Shown here one piece after another: positions 17,954-28,756 of a stretch of 64,000 nucleotides of DNA. The stretch lies in assembly GCF_000815105.2 (NCBI RefSeq), contig NZ_CP010310.2, forward strand, positions 4,960,001 through 5,024,000, in the 5' to 3' direction. Under the pieces are notes generated by a model, which worked only from the letters and a program-made list of their open reading frames with translations, did not search any database and had not been told where the DNA came from. How positions within the stretch are numbered: position 1 is the first letter of the stretch; the number at the start of each line of letters is the position of its first letter. The DNA comes from Pandoraea pulmonicola. Lineage in GTDB: Bacteria; Pseudomonadota; Gammaproteobacteria; Burkholderiales; Burkholderiaceae. The position numbers were made by a program, and so were the translations under genes.

Positions 17954-19396
17954 TCATGCGAGGCTTTGCGCCACATGCCAGGTCCCCACGCCGGCCCGTT
18001 TGGCCTGATACATCGCGGCATCGGCCATGCGCAACAGCCCGGGCGCGTCGGCGGCGTGGTTCGGGTACAGCGCCACGCCGATGCTCATCGACGTGATGAC
18101 CTCGCCGCCATCGGGCAGCGGGATCGGTTTTTCCATCGCCACGAGCAAACTCTGCGCGAGCCTCACGGCGTTCGACGTCTGGCGCACGCCGGGCAGCATC
18201 ACGGCGAATTCGTCGCCCCCGAGCCGCGCCACCAGATCGCCTTCGCGCAACGGCTGACGCAGGCGCTCGGCAATCGTGATCAGCACGGCGTCGCCGGCGT
18301 CATGCCCCATCTGGTCGTTGATCTCCTTGAACCGATCGCTGTCGAGATAGAGCAGGGCGACATGGGTGCCCAGCTCGTGGGCGTCGATCAACGCCTGGGC
18401 GAGACGCGACTCGAAGTACCCGCGGTTCGGCAGCCCGGTCAACGGATCGTGATTGGCCTGGTGCGCGAGCGTTGCGTTCTGCGCGCGCAGATGGTTCTGC
18501 CACCCCTCGAATTCGTCGAGCAGCGCGTTGAAGTCGTCGCCGAGTTCCTTGAGCTCGGCCAGCGGCGTGGGCGCCACGCGCTGATGGAACGCGCGCTCGC
18601 GCCGCACGGCATGGGCGACCTCCGCCAGCGCGCGCAGTGGCTTGACGATATCGCGATGCATTCGCTTGGCCAGCACGTTCGCCACGGCAAACGTTACCAG
18701 CAGACACGCCAGCACGCCACCCACGCCACTCAGTAGGAATACAAAGAACTGATGTCCCTGCCCCTGCACCTCGATATGACCGACGACATTGCCGTCATGG
18801 CGAATCGGCAGCGTGACCGGCCCGGGCAGCGCGATGTCGGCGACCGTACGTTCCAAGCGCGTGAGCGTGCCGCCATCGGGCCGCCGCCACAGCGCGAACT
18901 GTGCGCCGTTCGCATCGAGCACGCGCACCTGCACCACGTCTTCGTCATTCGCGATGAGGGCGATGCCTTCCTGCGCGGCCACGCGGTCGCCGAACACCAC
19001 GGCGGCCTCGGCGGTGTAGGCGAGCGAGCGGCCGAGCAGCATCAGGTTGTTCTCGGCGTAGGCGCGCAGTCCGATCCACGCCACGAGCGTGAGCGAGACG
19101 GCAGCCAGCACCACGGCGGAGACGGCCAGACGCAGGTGCGTGCGTCGCAGCACGCGCTGCAGCGACGGGCGAGCGCGGCGTCGCGGCCCCCGCGTGCTGG
19201 CCATGGCCGGCTGATTGTCGAATGGCGGCAAGTGATCGTTGCGCCGGGACGCGCCGTTCACGGCCGCCGACGGGGGATCGCCGGCCGCGCCGGGCGCGCC
19301 GGTCCTGGCCTCCGAGGCGAGCGGCGACAGGAGGCCGGCCATGGGCGCGCCGGTTCCGGGGGGCAGAGTGGGGGTTGGGGGGCGTTGGATCGTCAT
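17954..19396 (-). CDS. yfiN: YfiN/TpbB-like membrane diguanylate cyclase
   Basis: 480 residues. A long, low-complexity N-terminal cytoplasmic tail (about 1-95) precedes TM1 (about 105-125), a periplasmic domain (about 130-240, AENNLMLLGRSLAYTAEAAVVFGDR as in CHASE8/YfiN sensors), TM2 (about 245-265), HAMP, and a GGDEF domain with an intact active site (G393 G394 D395 E396 F397). It should make c-di-GMP. The start overlaps the yfiR stop (ATGA). The 95-residue leader is longer than in Pseudomonas YfiN; a start further in cannot be excluded. Confidence 0.87.
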   Translation of the reverse strand: MTIQRPPTPTLPPGTGAPMAGLLSPLASEARTGAPGAAGDPPSAAVNGASRRNDHLPPFDNQPAMASTRGPRRRARPSLQRVLRRTHLRLAVSAVVLAAVSLTLVAWIGLRAYAENNLMLLGRSLAYTAEAAVVFGDRVAAQEGIALIANDEDVVQVRVLDANGAQFALWRRPDGGTLTRLERTVADIALPGPVTLPIRHDGNVVGHIEVQGQGHQFFVFLLSGVGGVLACLLVTFAVANVLAKRMHRDIVKPLRALAEVAHAVRRERAFHQRVAPTPLAELKELGDDFNALLDEFEGWQNHLRAQNATLAHQANHDPLTGLPNRGYFESRLAQALIDAHELGTHVALLYLDSDRFKEINDQMGHDAGDAVLITIAERLRQPLREGDLVARLGGDEFAVMLPGVRQTSNAVRLAQSLLVAMEKPIPLPDGGEVITSMSIGVALYPNHAADAPGLLRMADAAMYQAKRAGVGTWHVAQSLA

Positions 19397-20001
19397 GGTG
19401 TCCCCGGTTTTCGCGCCAGCTTCAGCACGTTGGGGTGGACACGTACGCCGCTGCGCGCGACGGTGTCGAGGTTGATGTCGAAAGTCACCCGGTCGGCATC
19501 GACGTTCAGGCAGAACATCGTGCCCTGCGTGCACGAGTCATTGCGCTCGCTGATCGTCAGCATGGGGTGACCGGCGATGCTGGCAAGCAAGTGCCGGCGT
19601 TCGGTGTCGCTTACGGCACCGAGATACAACGCGTCGCACGACGAACCAATCGCAGGATCGGTGACCGGTATGCGCTGCGCTTCGACCGGTAGACCGGTAC
19701 TGGGCAACGGCCCGGAGAGCAACTCGCGTGCGTAGTCAGTGTTGCCGCTCACGCAAAGGCGAACCTTGTCGGGAGACGTTGGCCAGCGGGTATAACTGAT
19801 GATGCCCAGCACCACTTGCCGCACGCTGGCGTCGCGGACGTGGTTCGCCGCCGATGCGGCAGATGCTCCGACGGCAGGCGTCTGCGCTACGGCGTGCCCG
19901 ACGGCAAACAGCAGTCCGGCGAACCACGCACCCCGTGCGAGCGCGAAACGTGCGCGCACACGAAGACCTGGCCGGCGTTCCCGCCAGTCACGTCCCGCCA
20001 T
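19393..20001 (-). CDS. yfiR: YfiR-family periplasmic repressor (DUF4154)
   Basis: About 202 residues with an N-terminal signal sequence (ALARGAWFAGLLFAVGHAVAQ) and a YfiR/DUF4154 domain (about 65-200: VVLGIISYTRWP, LCVSGNTDYARELL, ISERNDSCTQGTMFCLNV, FDINLDTVARSGVRVHPNVLKLA). In the known system YfiR binds the periplasmic domain of YfiN and shuts off c-di-GMP synthesis. It overlaps yfiN by four bases (ATGA). The start at 20001 has GGTGA upstream; TTG at 20031 with AAGGAAG is an alternative that adds ten residues. Confidence 0.85.
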   Translation of the reverse strand: MAGRDWRERRPGLRVRARFALARGAWFAGLLFAVGHAVAQTPAVGASAASAANHVRDASVRQVVLGIISYTRWPTSPDKVRLCVSGNTDYARELLSGPLPSTGLPVEAQRIPVTDPAIGSSCDALYLGAVSDTERRHLLASIAGHPMLTISERNDSCTQGTMFCLNVDADRVTFDINLDTVARSGVRVHPNVLKLARKPGTP

Positions 20002-20484
20002 GCTGTTCACCGATATCCAGACGCAATGCAACGCTGTCTTCCTTTGCCGAAATTGCCGATGTTGCCGGGGTGTTCACCGCCTTGCCGGATTGACGTACTG
20101 CACGGGGCCCCCGTTCGAGTCAGGGCGCATCATACCGAAGGCCTCGCCCGCAAGCCATACAGGTGAACCATTTGCCGCACGCCGTCATCGCCCGCGCGCC
20201 TCGCCGGCGCGACACATCCCTCTCATTTTCGATAGGCCTCGCAGGGCATCGGAACAATACACAGCATGCGCGAGACAATGCATTTGGGAAACCCCTCCAC
20301 CCCCCACGTTTTCCCTCGTCCACGGCCCTTTTCGACGTGGCAGAATAGTGCACATAACTTTTTGAAAAACAAGAGAAATCAAGCCCGTCGATCGCTCGAT
20401 TTTCGAGATGACAATCGCGACGCCAGGGAGGTGTTGCATGACGTGCCGGAACCCCGCTCGGAGCGGCTTTCGGGAGGTGTGGGC
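20002..20484. other. Divergent intergenic region between two c-di-GMP loci
   Basis: 483 bases separate yfiR (minus) from the GGDEF-EAL gene (plus). Open frames here are short and lack ribosome binding sites; the plus-strand frame is open from 20266 but looks non-coding before 20485. An AT-rich stretch around 20345-20410 probably carries the plus-strand promoter. No clear operator is seen. Confidence 0.45.
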
Positions 20485-22206
20485 ATGAACGAGCCCGTCC
20501 CCCGTCGGGTGCCCGACGTTCAAACCGAATTGAGCCGCGCTGCGCTCGACAGCGCCCCTTATGCCATGTTCGTGTGCAACGACGACGGCATGCTCGAGCG
20601 CATGAACGCGGCGTTCACACGGCTTACCGGTCACCAGCCCGCCGACCTGCTGGGCAAGCGCAGCTTTCTTTCCTTGCTGGACCCTTCCGAGCTGGCACGT
20701 CGCCGGCCGCCTGCGCTGGCCAGCCTGTCAGCCGGCGAGGCGGTGCCCTACGACGACGAGTGGCATCTGCTCACGCCGGCGCGCAGTTGGCTGCCGGTCC
20801 GCCTCGCCTTGTCGTGTGTCGAGCATGTGCCCGGCGAGCGACGCTGGGTCGGCATTGTGCTCGACCTCTCGCAGCACGTCGAAGTGGCGTCGCGGCTGTG
20901 GTACGTCACCCACCATGATCCGGTCACCCGCCTGCCCAACCAGACACTGCTCGACGAACGCCTCGAACTGGCGATTCACCGTTGCGCGCGCCAGCAAGCC
21001 GGACTGACCGTGATGCTCATCGAGCTCGATCATCTTCGCAAGCTGCGCGGCACCTTCGGGCCGCCGGCGGCCGAACTCGCCCTGCGCATCGCCGCCGAGC
21101 GTTTGCGCGAGGCGGTCGGCCCCGAAGATACACTGGCATGCCTGGGCGGCAGCCAGTTCGTGATCGTCACCAATGAAACGGGAGACGCGGCGCGCGTACT
21201 GGCGTCGAAGCTGCAGGCGCGGCTCGCCCAATGGGTCGACGTCGACCGGAATACCGTGGCGCTCGACGCAAGCATCGGCGCCGTGAGCTATCCCGATCAC
21301 GGCAGCACGCCGGAGACGCTGCTGCGCCGCGCCCACGTAGCGTTGGCGATTGCCGATGCGAACGGCGGCGGCCTGCGCTTCTTCAGCAGCGAAATGGACG
21401 CCCAGGCGAAGCGGCGCAACGCGCTTGAAAGTCTCTTGCGCGTGGCCGTGCACGACCAGCCGCACGCGCAACTGCACCTCGTCTATCAGCCGCAGGTCAG
21501 TTTGTCGGACGGCGAGATCCGCAACGCCGAAACGCTCCTGCGCTGGCGCCATCCGTCCCTCGGCGCGATCGGCCCGGCCGAGTTCATCCCCATCGCCGAG
21601 ACTTCGGGGATGATCCTGGCGCTGGGCGAATGGGTGATGCAGACCGCGTGCCGCGAAGCGAGCCGACTGCTGCGCCGCTGCGGCCGTCTGCCGCGCATCT
21701 CGGTAAACGTTTCGGCGCAGCAGTTCGCGCGCCAGGATGTCGTGGGCATGGTCGAGCGTGCATTGCAGGCGCACGCATTGGCGCCCGCGTATCTGGAGAT
21801 AGAAATCACGGAGACGGTGCTGCTCGGCGATTCGAGCACCGCCGTCGGATGCCTGCGCTCACTGCATGACATGGGTGTGGAGATCGCCGTGGACGACTTC
21901 GGCACCGGCTACGCGAGCCTTGCCTACCTGACGCGTTTCCCCGTCAACCGCCTGAAGATCGACCGGACCTTCGTGCGCGACATGCTGACACATGCACCGA
22001 GTCATGCCATCGTGAGCGCGGTGATCGCCATGGCACATTCGCTCGGGCTGCGCGTGACAGCCGAAGGCGTGGAGACGCAGGCGCAAGCCCAGCGACTCAC
22101 CGAATTGGGCTGCGACGAGGCGCAGGGCTACTGGTTCGCGCGGCCCGTCGACATGCACGGGCTGCATCACATCGTGGCGCCGCTGGGCAGCGGTGCACGG
22201 CGCTGA
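20485..22206 (+). CDS. PAS-GGDEF-EAL protein, probable c-di-GMP phosphodiesterase
   Basis: 573 residues: PAS domain (about 20-130, LDSAPYAMFVCNDDG and RLTGHQPADLLGKRS), GGDEF domain (about 140-300) and EAL domain (about 315-565). The cyclase signature is degenerate (G221 G222 S223 Q224 F225 instead of GGDEF), so cyclase activity is unlikely. The EAL domain keeps E349 (as ETL in NAETLLRWRHP), NVSAQQF, EITET, DDFGTGYASL and KIDRTFV, so c-di-GMP hydrolysis is likely. ATG at 20485 has a strong GGGAGGTG. It is divergent from yfiRNB, pairing a synthase module with a probable hydrolase. Confidence 0.87.
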   Translation: MNEPVPRRVPDVQTELSRAALDSAPYAMFVCNDDGMLERMNAAFTRLTGHQPADLLGKRSFLSLLDPSELARRRPPALASLSAGEAVPYDDEWHLLTPARSWLPVRLALSCVEHVPGERRWVGIVLDLSQHVEVASRLWYVTHHDPVTRLPNQTLLDERLELAIHRCARQQAGLTVMLIELDHLRKLRGTFGPPAAELALRIAAERLREAVGPEDTLACLGGSQFVIVTNETGDAARVLASKLQARLAQWVDVDRNTVALDASIGAVSYPDHGSTPETLLRRAHVALAIADANGGGLRFFSSEMDAQAKRRNALESLLRVAVHDQPHAQLHLVYQPQVSLSDGEIRNAETLLRWRHPSLGAIGPAEFIPIAETSGMILALGEWVMQTACREASRLLRRCGRLPRISVNVSAQQFARQDVVGMVERALQAHALAPAYLEIEITETVLLGDSSTAVGCLRSLHDMGVEIAVDDFGTGYASLAYLTRFPVNRLKIDRTFVRDMLTHAPSHAIVSAVIAMAHSLGLRVTAEGVETQAQAQRLTELGCDEAQGYWFARPVDMHGLHHIVAPLGSGARR

Positions 22207-23633
<1,427 letters not shown>

Positions 23634-23848
23634 TCGCGGGAGGGGCGAACGGATGGCGGCGTGGCGCCCGCGCCGCCTGAAATCGCAAGCGAAGTCATAC
23701 GCGCCAATATTCCTGTCTCGTTTCGTTACACGATACTGAAAACCAACGATGGCAGGCGTCGGTCGAACCGGACGGAAAGACTTCGGGCGGGTTATCGCTG
23801 CCTGACGGCGATGCCGTCAAGCTGCGCCGCCGACATAGGGAGACCGAC

Positions 23849-24550
23849 ATGAAACCATGGACCTTACCGCTCGTCCTTGCCGGGGCGGCCGTGATGACGG
23901 CGGTGCCGGAGGCGGCGTCCGCGCAGTCGGGACAGGCGGTTGTCAACACGCTGGCCAACGTGCGCGCGGGTCCGGCGGCTGAATATCCCGTTGTGGCGCA
24001 GGCCGCAGCCGGCATGCCGGTGACCGTGTATGGCTGCCTGTCCGGTTACACGTGGTGCGACATCGGCTTGCCGGGCACGCGCGGCTGGATCTATGCGGGT
24101 TTGTTGAGCTATCCGTACCAGGGCAACCCGGTGCCGGTGCTCAACTACGGCACGGCGATCGGGTTGCCGATCATCACTTTCTCCATCGGCTCGTATTGGG
24201 GCAGCCATTACCGCAATCGTTCGTGGTATCACGATCAGCGGTATTGGCACCGGCCGCCGCATTGGGGTGGGCCGGGACCACGCCTGCCGGGTCATTATCC
24301 GGGACCGGGCCACCGGCCGCCGGGGATGGGCCATGGACCGGGACCGCGGCCGCCGGGCCACGGAGCGGGTCCGGGCTCCTGGCCTCCGGGTCATGGCGCG
24401 GGTTCGGGGCCGGGGCGTCCGCCGGGACATGGCGCGGGGCCAAGGCTGCCGAGGGGAGGACATGACGGGTATGGCGGGCGTGGCGGAGGTCATGGTGGAG
24501 GGCATGGAGGCCGCCATCCGGGCGGCGCCCCAGGCGGCCCAAATCAATGA
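23849..24550 (+). CDS. Secreted SH3b-domain protein with Gly/Pro/His-rich tail
   Basis: 233 residues. Signal peptide (PLVLAGAAVMTAVPEAASA), then a bacterial SH3 domain (about 30-95: VVNTLANVRAGPAAEYPVV, GWIYAGLL), then a long low-complexity tail from about 130, built from repeats of PGHGAGPG and GGHGG types, rich in Gly, Pro and His. SH3b domains usually bind cell-wall components; the His/Gly tail could bind metal or be disordered. ATG at 23849 follows GGGAGACCGAC. Codon use in the tail is skewed by the repeats and internal length variation between strains is likely. Confidence 0.75.
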   Translation: MKPWTLPLVLAGAAVMTAVPEAASAQSGQAVVNTLANVRAGPAAEYPVVAQAAAGMPVTVYGCLSGYTWCDIGLPGTRGWIYAGLLSYPYQGNPVPVLNYGTAIGLPIITFSIGSYWGSHYRNRSWYHDQRYWHRPPHWGGPGPRLPGHYPGPGHRPPGMGHGPGPRPPGHGAGPGSWPPGHGAGSGPGRPPGHGAGPRLPRGGHDGYGGRGGGHGGGHGGRHPGGAPGGPNQ

Positions 24551-25338
24551 GACGCCAAGGGACGACGTAGGGCAAGCCGTATGAAGTGGGCGGTGGTTGT
24601 GGGGGGTGAGATGGGCGGACGTTATCGGTGCCCTGACGGAGCGACTTTGAGGTGGAGCGGAGTCAGGGTACCGGTAACGTCCGCGGCCCGGGCGTCTGAG
24701 CGGGTGGGAAAGTGATGAGCGGGTTGTGGGTTTCGCTGGCCAGCTTCCGATAAACTCCTGATAAGCCTCAACACGCCCCCCAAATTCAGCAATCGCTGCA
24801 CGCACCTCCTGAAAAACGCTTAAAATGTGAGCAATTCCGGCCAGGCGGGGGTGCCGATCAGGCGCCGATGGCCGGACTGCAGGACAGCGAGCCATGGCCC
24901 GAGCGACGCGCACGAGTTTGCGTACCCGGGCATTCAGCATCAATCAAGACCCTTCAGCAGACCTTTCTCCGGTGTGCCGTCGCGTAGCCGCGATGGTCAC
25001 GGCAGTCCGGCAGGATCCTCCGTAAGTCTCGATCGTGTTCGTCCCGCCCTGGCGTGCCATGCGCACGCCGTGGTTGCCTATCGCCATGCCGCAGCCGGCG
25101 CGCGTCATCCGCGCACGCCGGCGCGGCGAGGACTCCAGTGCGCCGTTGTGGCGCCGGCCGCGTTTGGTGCATGGACGAAGCTCGCATCCCTGTGGCGATC
25201 CGCCAGGCATGGGAACGAGCGGCCACAAGCCCGGGGTGCCTTTGCGGCCAGGTCGCGGGACACGTCTCCCGTGGAATTCCCGATGGCGCGCGCGACGCGA
25301 ACGCCGGGGGCATACGTTGCAGGAACCTTTTGCAGTTC
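24551..25338. other. Long intergenic region before the APC permease
   Basis: 788 bases without a supported gene. It contains the long inverted repeat at 24615-24684. On the minus strand around 24750-24940 a frame reads like helical protein (FQEVRAAIAEFGGRVEAYQE) but has no good start or stop context and may be a gene remnant. From 24945 to 25338 open frames exist on both strands, mutually overlapping and arginine-rich; I consider them shadows or decayed sequence. The permease promoter must lie within this stretch. Confidence 0.4.
24615..24684. repeat. 23-bp inverted repeat with 24-base loop
   Basis: Bases 24615-24637 and 24662-24684 can pair along 23 positions; the only two DNA mismatches become G-U pairs in RNA. 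The loop (24638-24661) is purine-rich. There is no T-tract, so it is not a classical terminator, though it follows the SH3b gene. It could be a REP-like or small mobile repeat, an mRNA-stabilising hairpin or part of a non-coding RNA. Confidence 0.6.
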
Positions 25339-26769
25339 ATGAGTCTTTTTCGTACCAAAAACATCGAGAGCATGCTCGCTGCCGGCCGTACTGGCAGCCT
25401 GCGCAAAGTGCTTGGCCCGGTCGATCTCGTCCTGATGGGCATCGGTGCCATCATCGGCACCGGCATCTTCGTGCTCACCGGCACCGGCGCCCTCACCGCG
25501 GGCCCCGCCCTCACCCTCTCCTTCATCATTGCGGCCACCGCATGCGGTTTCGCCGCCCTGTGCTACGCCGAATTCGCCTCGACCATTCCCGTCTCCGGCT
25601 CCATCTACACCTACAGCTACGCCACCCTCGGCGAAATCGTCGCGTGGATCATCGGCTGGGATCTGATGCTCGAATACGGGCTGGCGTCGTCGGCCGTCTC
25701 CGTGGGCTGGTCCGGCTACTTCCAGTCGCTCGCCGCCGGCTTCGGTCTGCACCTGCCCAATGCCATCACGGCGGCACCGGGCAGCGTGCCGGGCGTGACC
25801 ACCTTCATCAATCTGCCCGCCGTCGTGATCATGTTGCTCATCACGTGGGTGCTGTCGCATGGCGTGCGCGAGTCCGCGCGCATCAACAACCTCATGGTGG
25901 CGATCAAGATCAGCGTGGTGCTGCTGTTCATCGCGGTGGGGGTCTGGCACGTCAAGCCGGCCAACTGGACGCCGTTCATGCCATTCGGCACCAGCGGCAT
26001 GTTCAACGCCGCCGCGCTCGTCTTCTTCGCGTTCATCGGCTTCGACGCCGTCACGTCCGCCGCCGAAGAAGTGCGCAACCCGGGGCGCGACCTGCCCATC
26101 GGCATCATCGGCTCGCTCATCGTGTGCACGCTGCTCTACGTCGCGGTGGCCGCCATCATGACCGGCATCGTGCCCTTCGCACACTTCGCCGGCATCGACC
26201 ATCCCGTCTCGCTCGCGCTGCAGTACGCCGGCCAGAACTGGATCGCGGGCTTCGTCGATCTGGGCGCTATCCTCGGCATGACCACCGTCATTCTGGTGAT
26301 GACCTACGGTCAGACCCGCATCACCTACGCCATGTCGCGCGACGGCCTGCTGCCGCCCATGCTCTCGAGCATCCATCCGACGCACAAGACGCCGTTCGCC
26401 GGTACGTGGATCATCGGCGTGGTGTTTGCCGTCATCGCCGGCTTCGTGCCGCTGGACGTGCTCGCCGAGCTCATCAACATCGGCACCCTGTCGGCATTCG
26501 CCCTCGTGTCGGTCGCCGTGCTGGTGCTGCGCCGCACGCGCCCCGATCTGCCGCGCGCGTTCCGCGTGCCGGGTGCGCCGGTCGTACCGCTCGTCTCCGC
26601 CGGACTGTGCCTGTTCCTGATGGCGCACCTGCAAGCGGCCACGTGGATCGCCTTCGTCGTGTGGCTCGCCATCGGCCTGGTCATCTACTTCTCGTACGCG
26701 CGTCGCAACGCCGTGCTGCACAAGTATGACGCCGAGGCTGTCCCGTCCGCACAACAGCCCCAGCCCTGA
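25339..26769 (+). CDS. APC-superfamily amino acid permease (YfnA/CAT-like)
   Basis: 476 residues with 12 or more membrane helices. It starts MSLFRTKNIESMLAAG, as in the cationic-amino-acid-transporter-like branch; the unwound TM1 motif GIGAIIGTGIFVLTG and the TM6 region FFAFIGFDAVTSAAEEVRNPGRDLP are intact. It probably imports an amino acid by proton symport; specificity is not readable. The frame is open upstream to 25054, but ATG at 25339 matches the family N-terminus. It appears monocistronic. Confidence 0.87.
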   Translation: MSLFRTKNIESMLAAGRTGSLRKVLGPVDLVLMGIGAIIGTGIFVLTGTGALTAGPALTLSFIIAATACGFAALCYAEFASTIPVSGSIYTYSYATLGEIVAWIIGWDLMLEYGLASSAVSVGWSGYFQSLAAGFGLHLPNAITAAPGSVPGVTTFINLPAVVIMLLITWVLSHGVRESARINNLMVAIKISVVLLFIAVGVWHVKPANWTPFMPFGTSGMFNAAALVFFAFIGFDAVTSAAEEVRNPGRDLPIGIIGSLIVCTLLYVAVAAIMTGIVPFAHFAGIDHPVSLALQYAGQNWIAGFVDLGAILGMTTVILVMTYGQTRITYAMSRDGLLPPMLSSIHPTHKTPFAGTWIIGVVFAVIAGFVPLDVLAELINIGTLSAFALVSVAVLVLRRTRPDLPRAFRVPGAPVVPLVSAGLCLFLMAHLQAATWIAFVVWLAIGLVIYFSYARRNAVLHKYDAEAVPSAQQPQP

Positions 26770-26981
26770 ATCTCCTCACCGACCGACCCGCCTCGCGCCC
26801 CGGCGCGAGAGCGCGTATAGTCCGGCACAGGCGCGCGCCGTCACCGATCCGCTTCGCGATCTCCCGCTGCGGCGCGCGCCGCCCGCCTCCCATGGCGGGT
26901 CGCGTCATCCTGCCTCCTGCAAGCGTTGGTCCGTAGTTCCCTTGCTTCAGTGGCTTCACATCCCTGCAAAGGAAAAAGAAC

Positions 26982-27449
26982 ATGCGCCGCTATGTCCTGC
27001 TCGCTGCCGTACCCGCCGCCTTTGCCGCGGGCTTCCTCGCTTCCCATTCGATGCCGAGCGCGAACGCGCAAAACGCGCAAGCAAGCGCCCTCGCGGCGCA
27101 GATCATCGACGTCGGCGCCATGACCGACGAACAGATCGGCAAGCTCGTGCCCAACGTCGGCACGCTTCGCACGAAGACACTCGTCGCCACGCCCAACGGC
27201 ACCGTCGCGGTACAGAGCGGCAACGTGCCGCGCCACACCCATCAGGAGGCGGACGAGATTCAATACGTGATTTCCGGCAGCGGCACCTTCTGGCTGGGTG
27301 ATCAGCAGCGCGAAGTGCATCCGGGCGACCTGATCGTGATCCCGCGCGGGACCGTGCATGCCGGCTCGCAGAACACAAGCAGCGAGTTCAAGGTGCTCGC
27401 GATCAAACTGCCGCCGCAAGCGCCGAACGACATTCAGTTCGTGAAATGA
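26982..27449 (+). CDS. Secreted single-domain cupin protein
   Basis: 155 residues. N-terminal signal peptide (YVLLAAVPAAFAAGFLASHS, likely cut after ANA), then a cupin domain (about 75-150) with the metal-binding motif 1 (PRHTHQEADEIQYVISG) and motif 2 (PGDLIVIPRGTVHAGSQ): three histidines and a glutamate are present, so it can bind a metal. The biological substrate is unknown. The ATG has a strong AAAGGAAAAAG ribosome binding site. It is convergent with the small membrane-protein gene at 27465. Confidence 0.8.
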   Translation: MRRYVLLAAVPAAFAAGFLASHSMPSANAQNAQASALAAQIIDVGAMTDEQIGKLVPNVGTLRTKTLVATPNGTVAVQSGNVPRHTHQEADEIQYVISGSGTFWLGDQQREVHPGDLIVIPRGTVHAGSQNTSSEFKVLAIKLPPQAPNDIQFVK

Positions 27450-27464
27450 CAGAAGCCGTGCGGC

Positions 27465-27758
27465 TCAGCCGAAATTCCGGTTGAGCCACACCGCGCCATA
27501 TCCGAGCGCAAACATCGTCAGCAGCAACGGGATGGAAATGCGCAGCACCTGGATGACGAGCGGGCGAGGCGGCAGACTCTCGTCCTGCGGCATGCGTCCG
27601 GCCTCGTGCAATGCGCCCGTGCACAGCGCGGCGGCCACGGCGCTCGCGAACACCCAGAACGTCTGGTTGTAGAGCAACGCGACGAGCAGCAGCGTCAACG
27701 CGACGTTGCGACCGTGGTAAATGAGATTGACAGCAGTACGAAAGGCTTGCGGCGACAT
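27465..27758 (-). CDS. Small membrane protein (about 97 aa)
   Basis: About 97 residues with three likely membrane segments (NVALTLLLVALLY, FWVFASAVAAALCTGAL, ISIPLLLTMFALGYGAVWL). It starts MSPQAFRTAVNLIYHGRN; an alternative ATG lies seven codons upstream (27779). No clear ribosome binding site is visible at either. Family not recognised. It is convergent with the cupin gene (15 bases apart) and divergent from kefF. Confidence 0.55.
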   Translation of the reverse strand: MSPQAFRTAVNLIYHGRNVALTLLLVALLYNQTFWVFASAVAAALCTGALHEAGRMPQDESLPPRPLVIQVLRISIPLLLTMFALGYGAVWLNRNFG

Positions 27759-28018
27759 ATTCGTAGAGCGCCGGTGCATACGGTGCGACCGGACCGGCGC
27801 GAAGGTCTTGTTATTCGTCCTTGAGTCTGCGGCGCACCCGCGGTGCGCCGCGCCCCTCGAAAGCGGCGAAGGCAACCCAAGCTTAAACAGGCTTAACGGC
27901 TTTCGCCAGCGTAGTCTTTAACTTGCGAGATACCGGCCGCATGCCGCGACGGCGCACGGCGTCAACTCATACCTCGGGGCGATGCCCGGCGACATGGGGA
28001 TGCGGTATGCTCCCCGGC

Positions 28019-28756
28019 ATGACTTTCCCCGCCTCTCCCCCCAATTCCGGTGACGCCCCCGCAGACGCCGACGGCGCGCCCGGGCGCAGTGTCTACGTCA
28101 TCGTGGCGCACCCGCGCTGGCGCGACTCACGCGTGAACCGTCGGCTGCTCGCCGCCGCACGCAGCATTGCCGGCGTCGACGTCAACGATCTCTATTCCAC
28201 CTATCCCGACTTCAGCATCGACGTGGCCGCCGAGCAGCGGCGGGTCGCCCGTGCCGACCTGATCGCGCTCGTGCACCCGATCTACTGGTACAGCATGCCG
28301 CCGTTGCAAAAGCTCTGGCTCGACGAAGTACTGTCGTGGGGATGGGCTTACGGCCACGGCGGCCACGCCCTCGCCCACAAGGACCTGTGGCTCGTGGCGA
28401 GCACCGGCGGGCCGCACGCCAGCTATCGCGCCGAGGGCTATAACCAACACGACTTCGCGGACTTCCTGCCCGCCTACGAACAGACGGCGCGGTTGTGCGG
28501 CATGCGCTTTCTGCCGCCGCACGTATTCTACGGCGCGCGGCGCAGCGACGACGCCGCGCTCGACGCCCACGTGAGCGACTTCGCCGGGCGACTCGCCACC
28601 TACCCGCAATGGCCCGAACTGATTTCGATGGCCGAGGCGCCCGAATGCGGGGACATTCCCGTGGCGGATCGTCCGCGCTGCCAGACCGGCGTGGCCGACG
28701 CCGTGGCGCCGTCGGCATCCGATGACGAGATCGTTGGCACCGGGAAGGGGGTCTGA
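28019..28756 (+). CDS. kefF: KefF-like NAD(P)H:quinone oxidoreductase, ancillary protein of potassium efflux
   Basis: 245 residues of the flavodoxin-fold NAD(P)H dehydrogenase (quinone) family: VYVIVAHPRWRDSRVNRRLL, a central LIALVHPIYWYSMPPLQKLWLDEV and ASTGGPHASYRAEGYN. In E. coli KefF activates KefC and reduces quinones during electrophile stress. The stop overlaps the kefC start (TGATG at 28755-28759). ATG at 28019 is near a GTG-rich leader and has no strong ribosome binding site. The C-terminal 45 residues are longer than usual and low in complexity. Confidence 0.85.
   Translation: MTFPASPPNSGDAPADADGAPGRSVYVIVAHPRWRDSRVNRRLLAAARSIAGVDVNDLYSTYPDFSIDVAAEQRRVARADLIALVHPIYWYSMPPLQKLWLDEVLSWGWAYGHGGHALAHKDLWLVASTGGPHASYRAEGYNQHDFADFLPAYEQTARLCGMRFLPPHVFYGARRSDDAALDAHVSDFAGRLATYPQWPELISMAEAPECGDIPVADRPRCQTGVADAVAPSASDDEIVGTGKGV

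Noticed and set aside
24863..24943. Full-length minus-strand gene upstream of the APC permease
   Set aside because: The frame is arginine/proline-rich over most of its length and overlaps the SH3b gene. Only a short part looks protein-like, so it is listed as a possible remnant.
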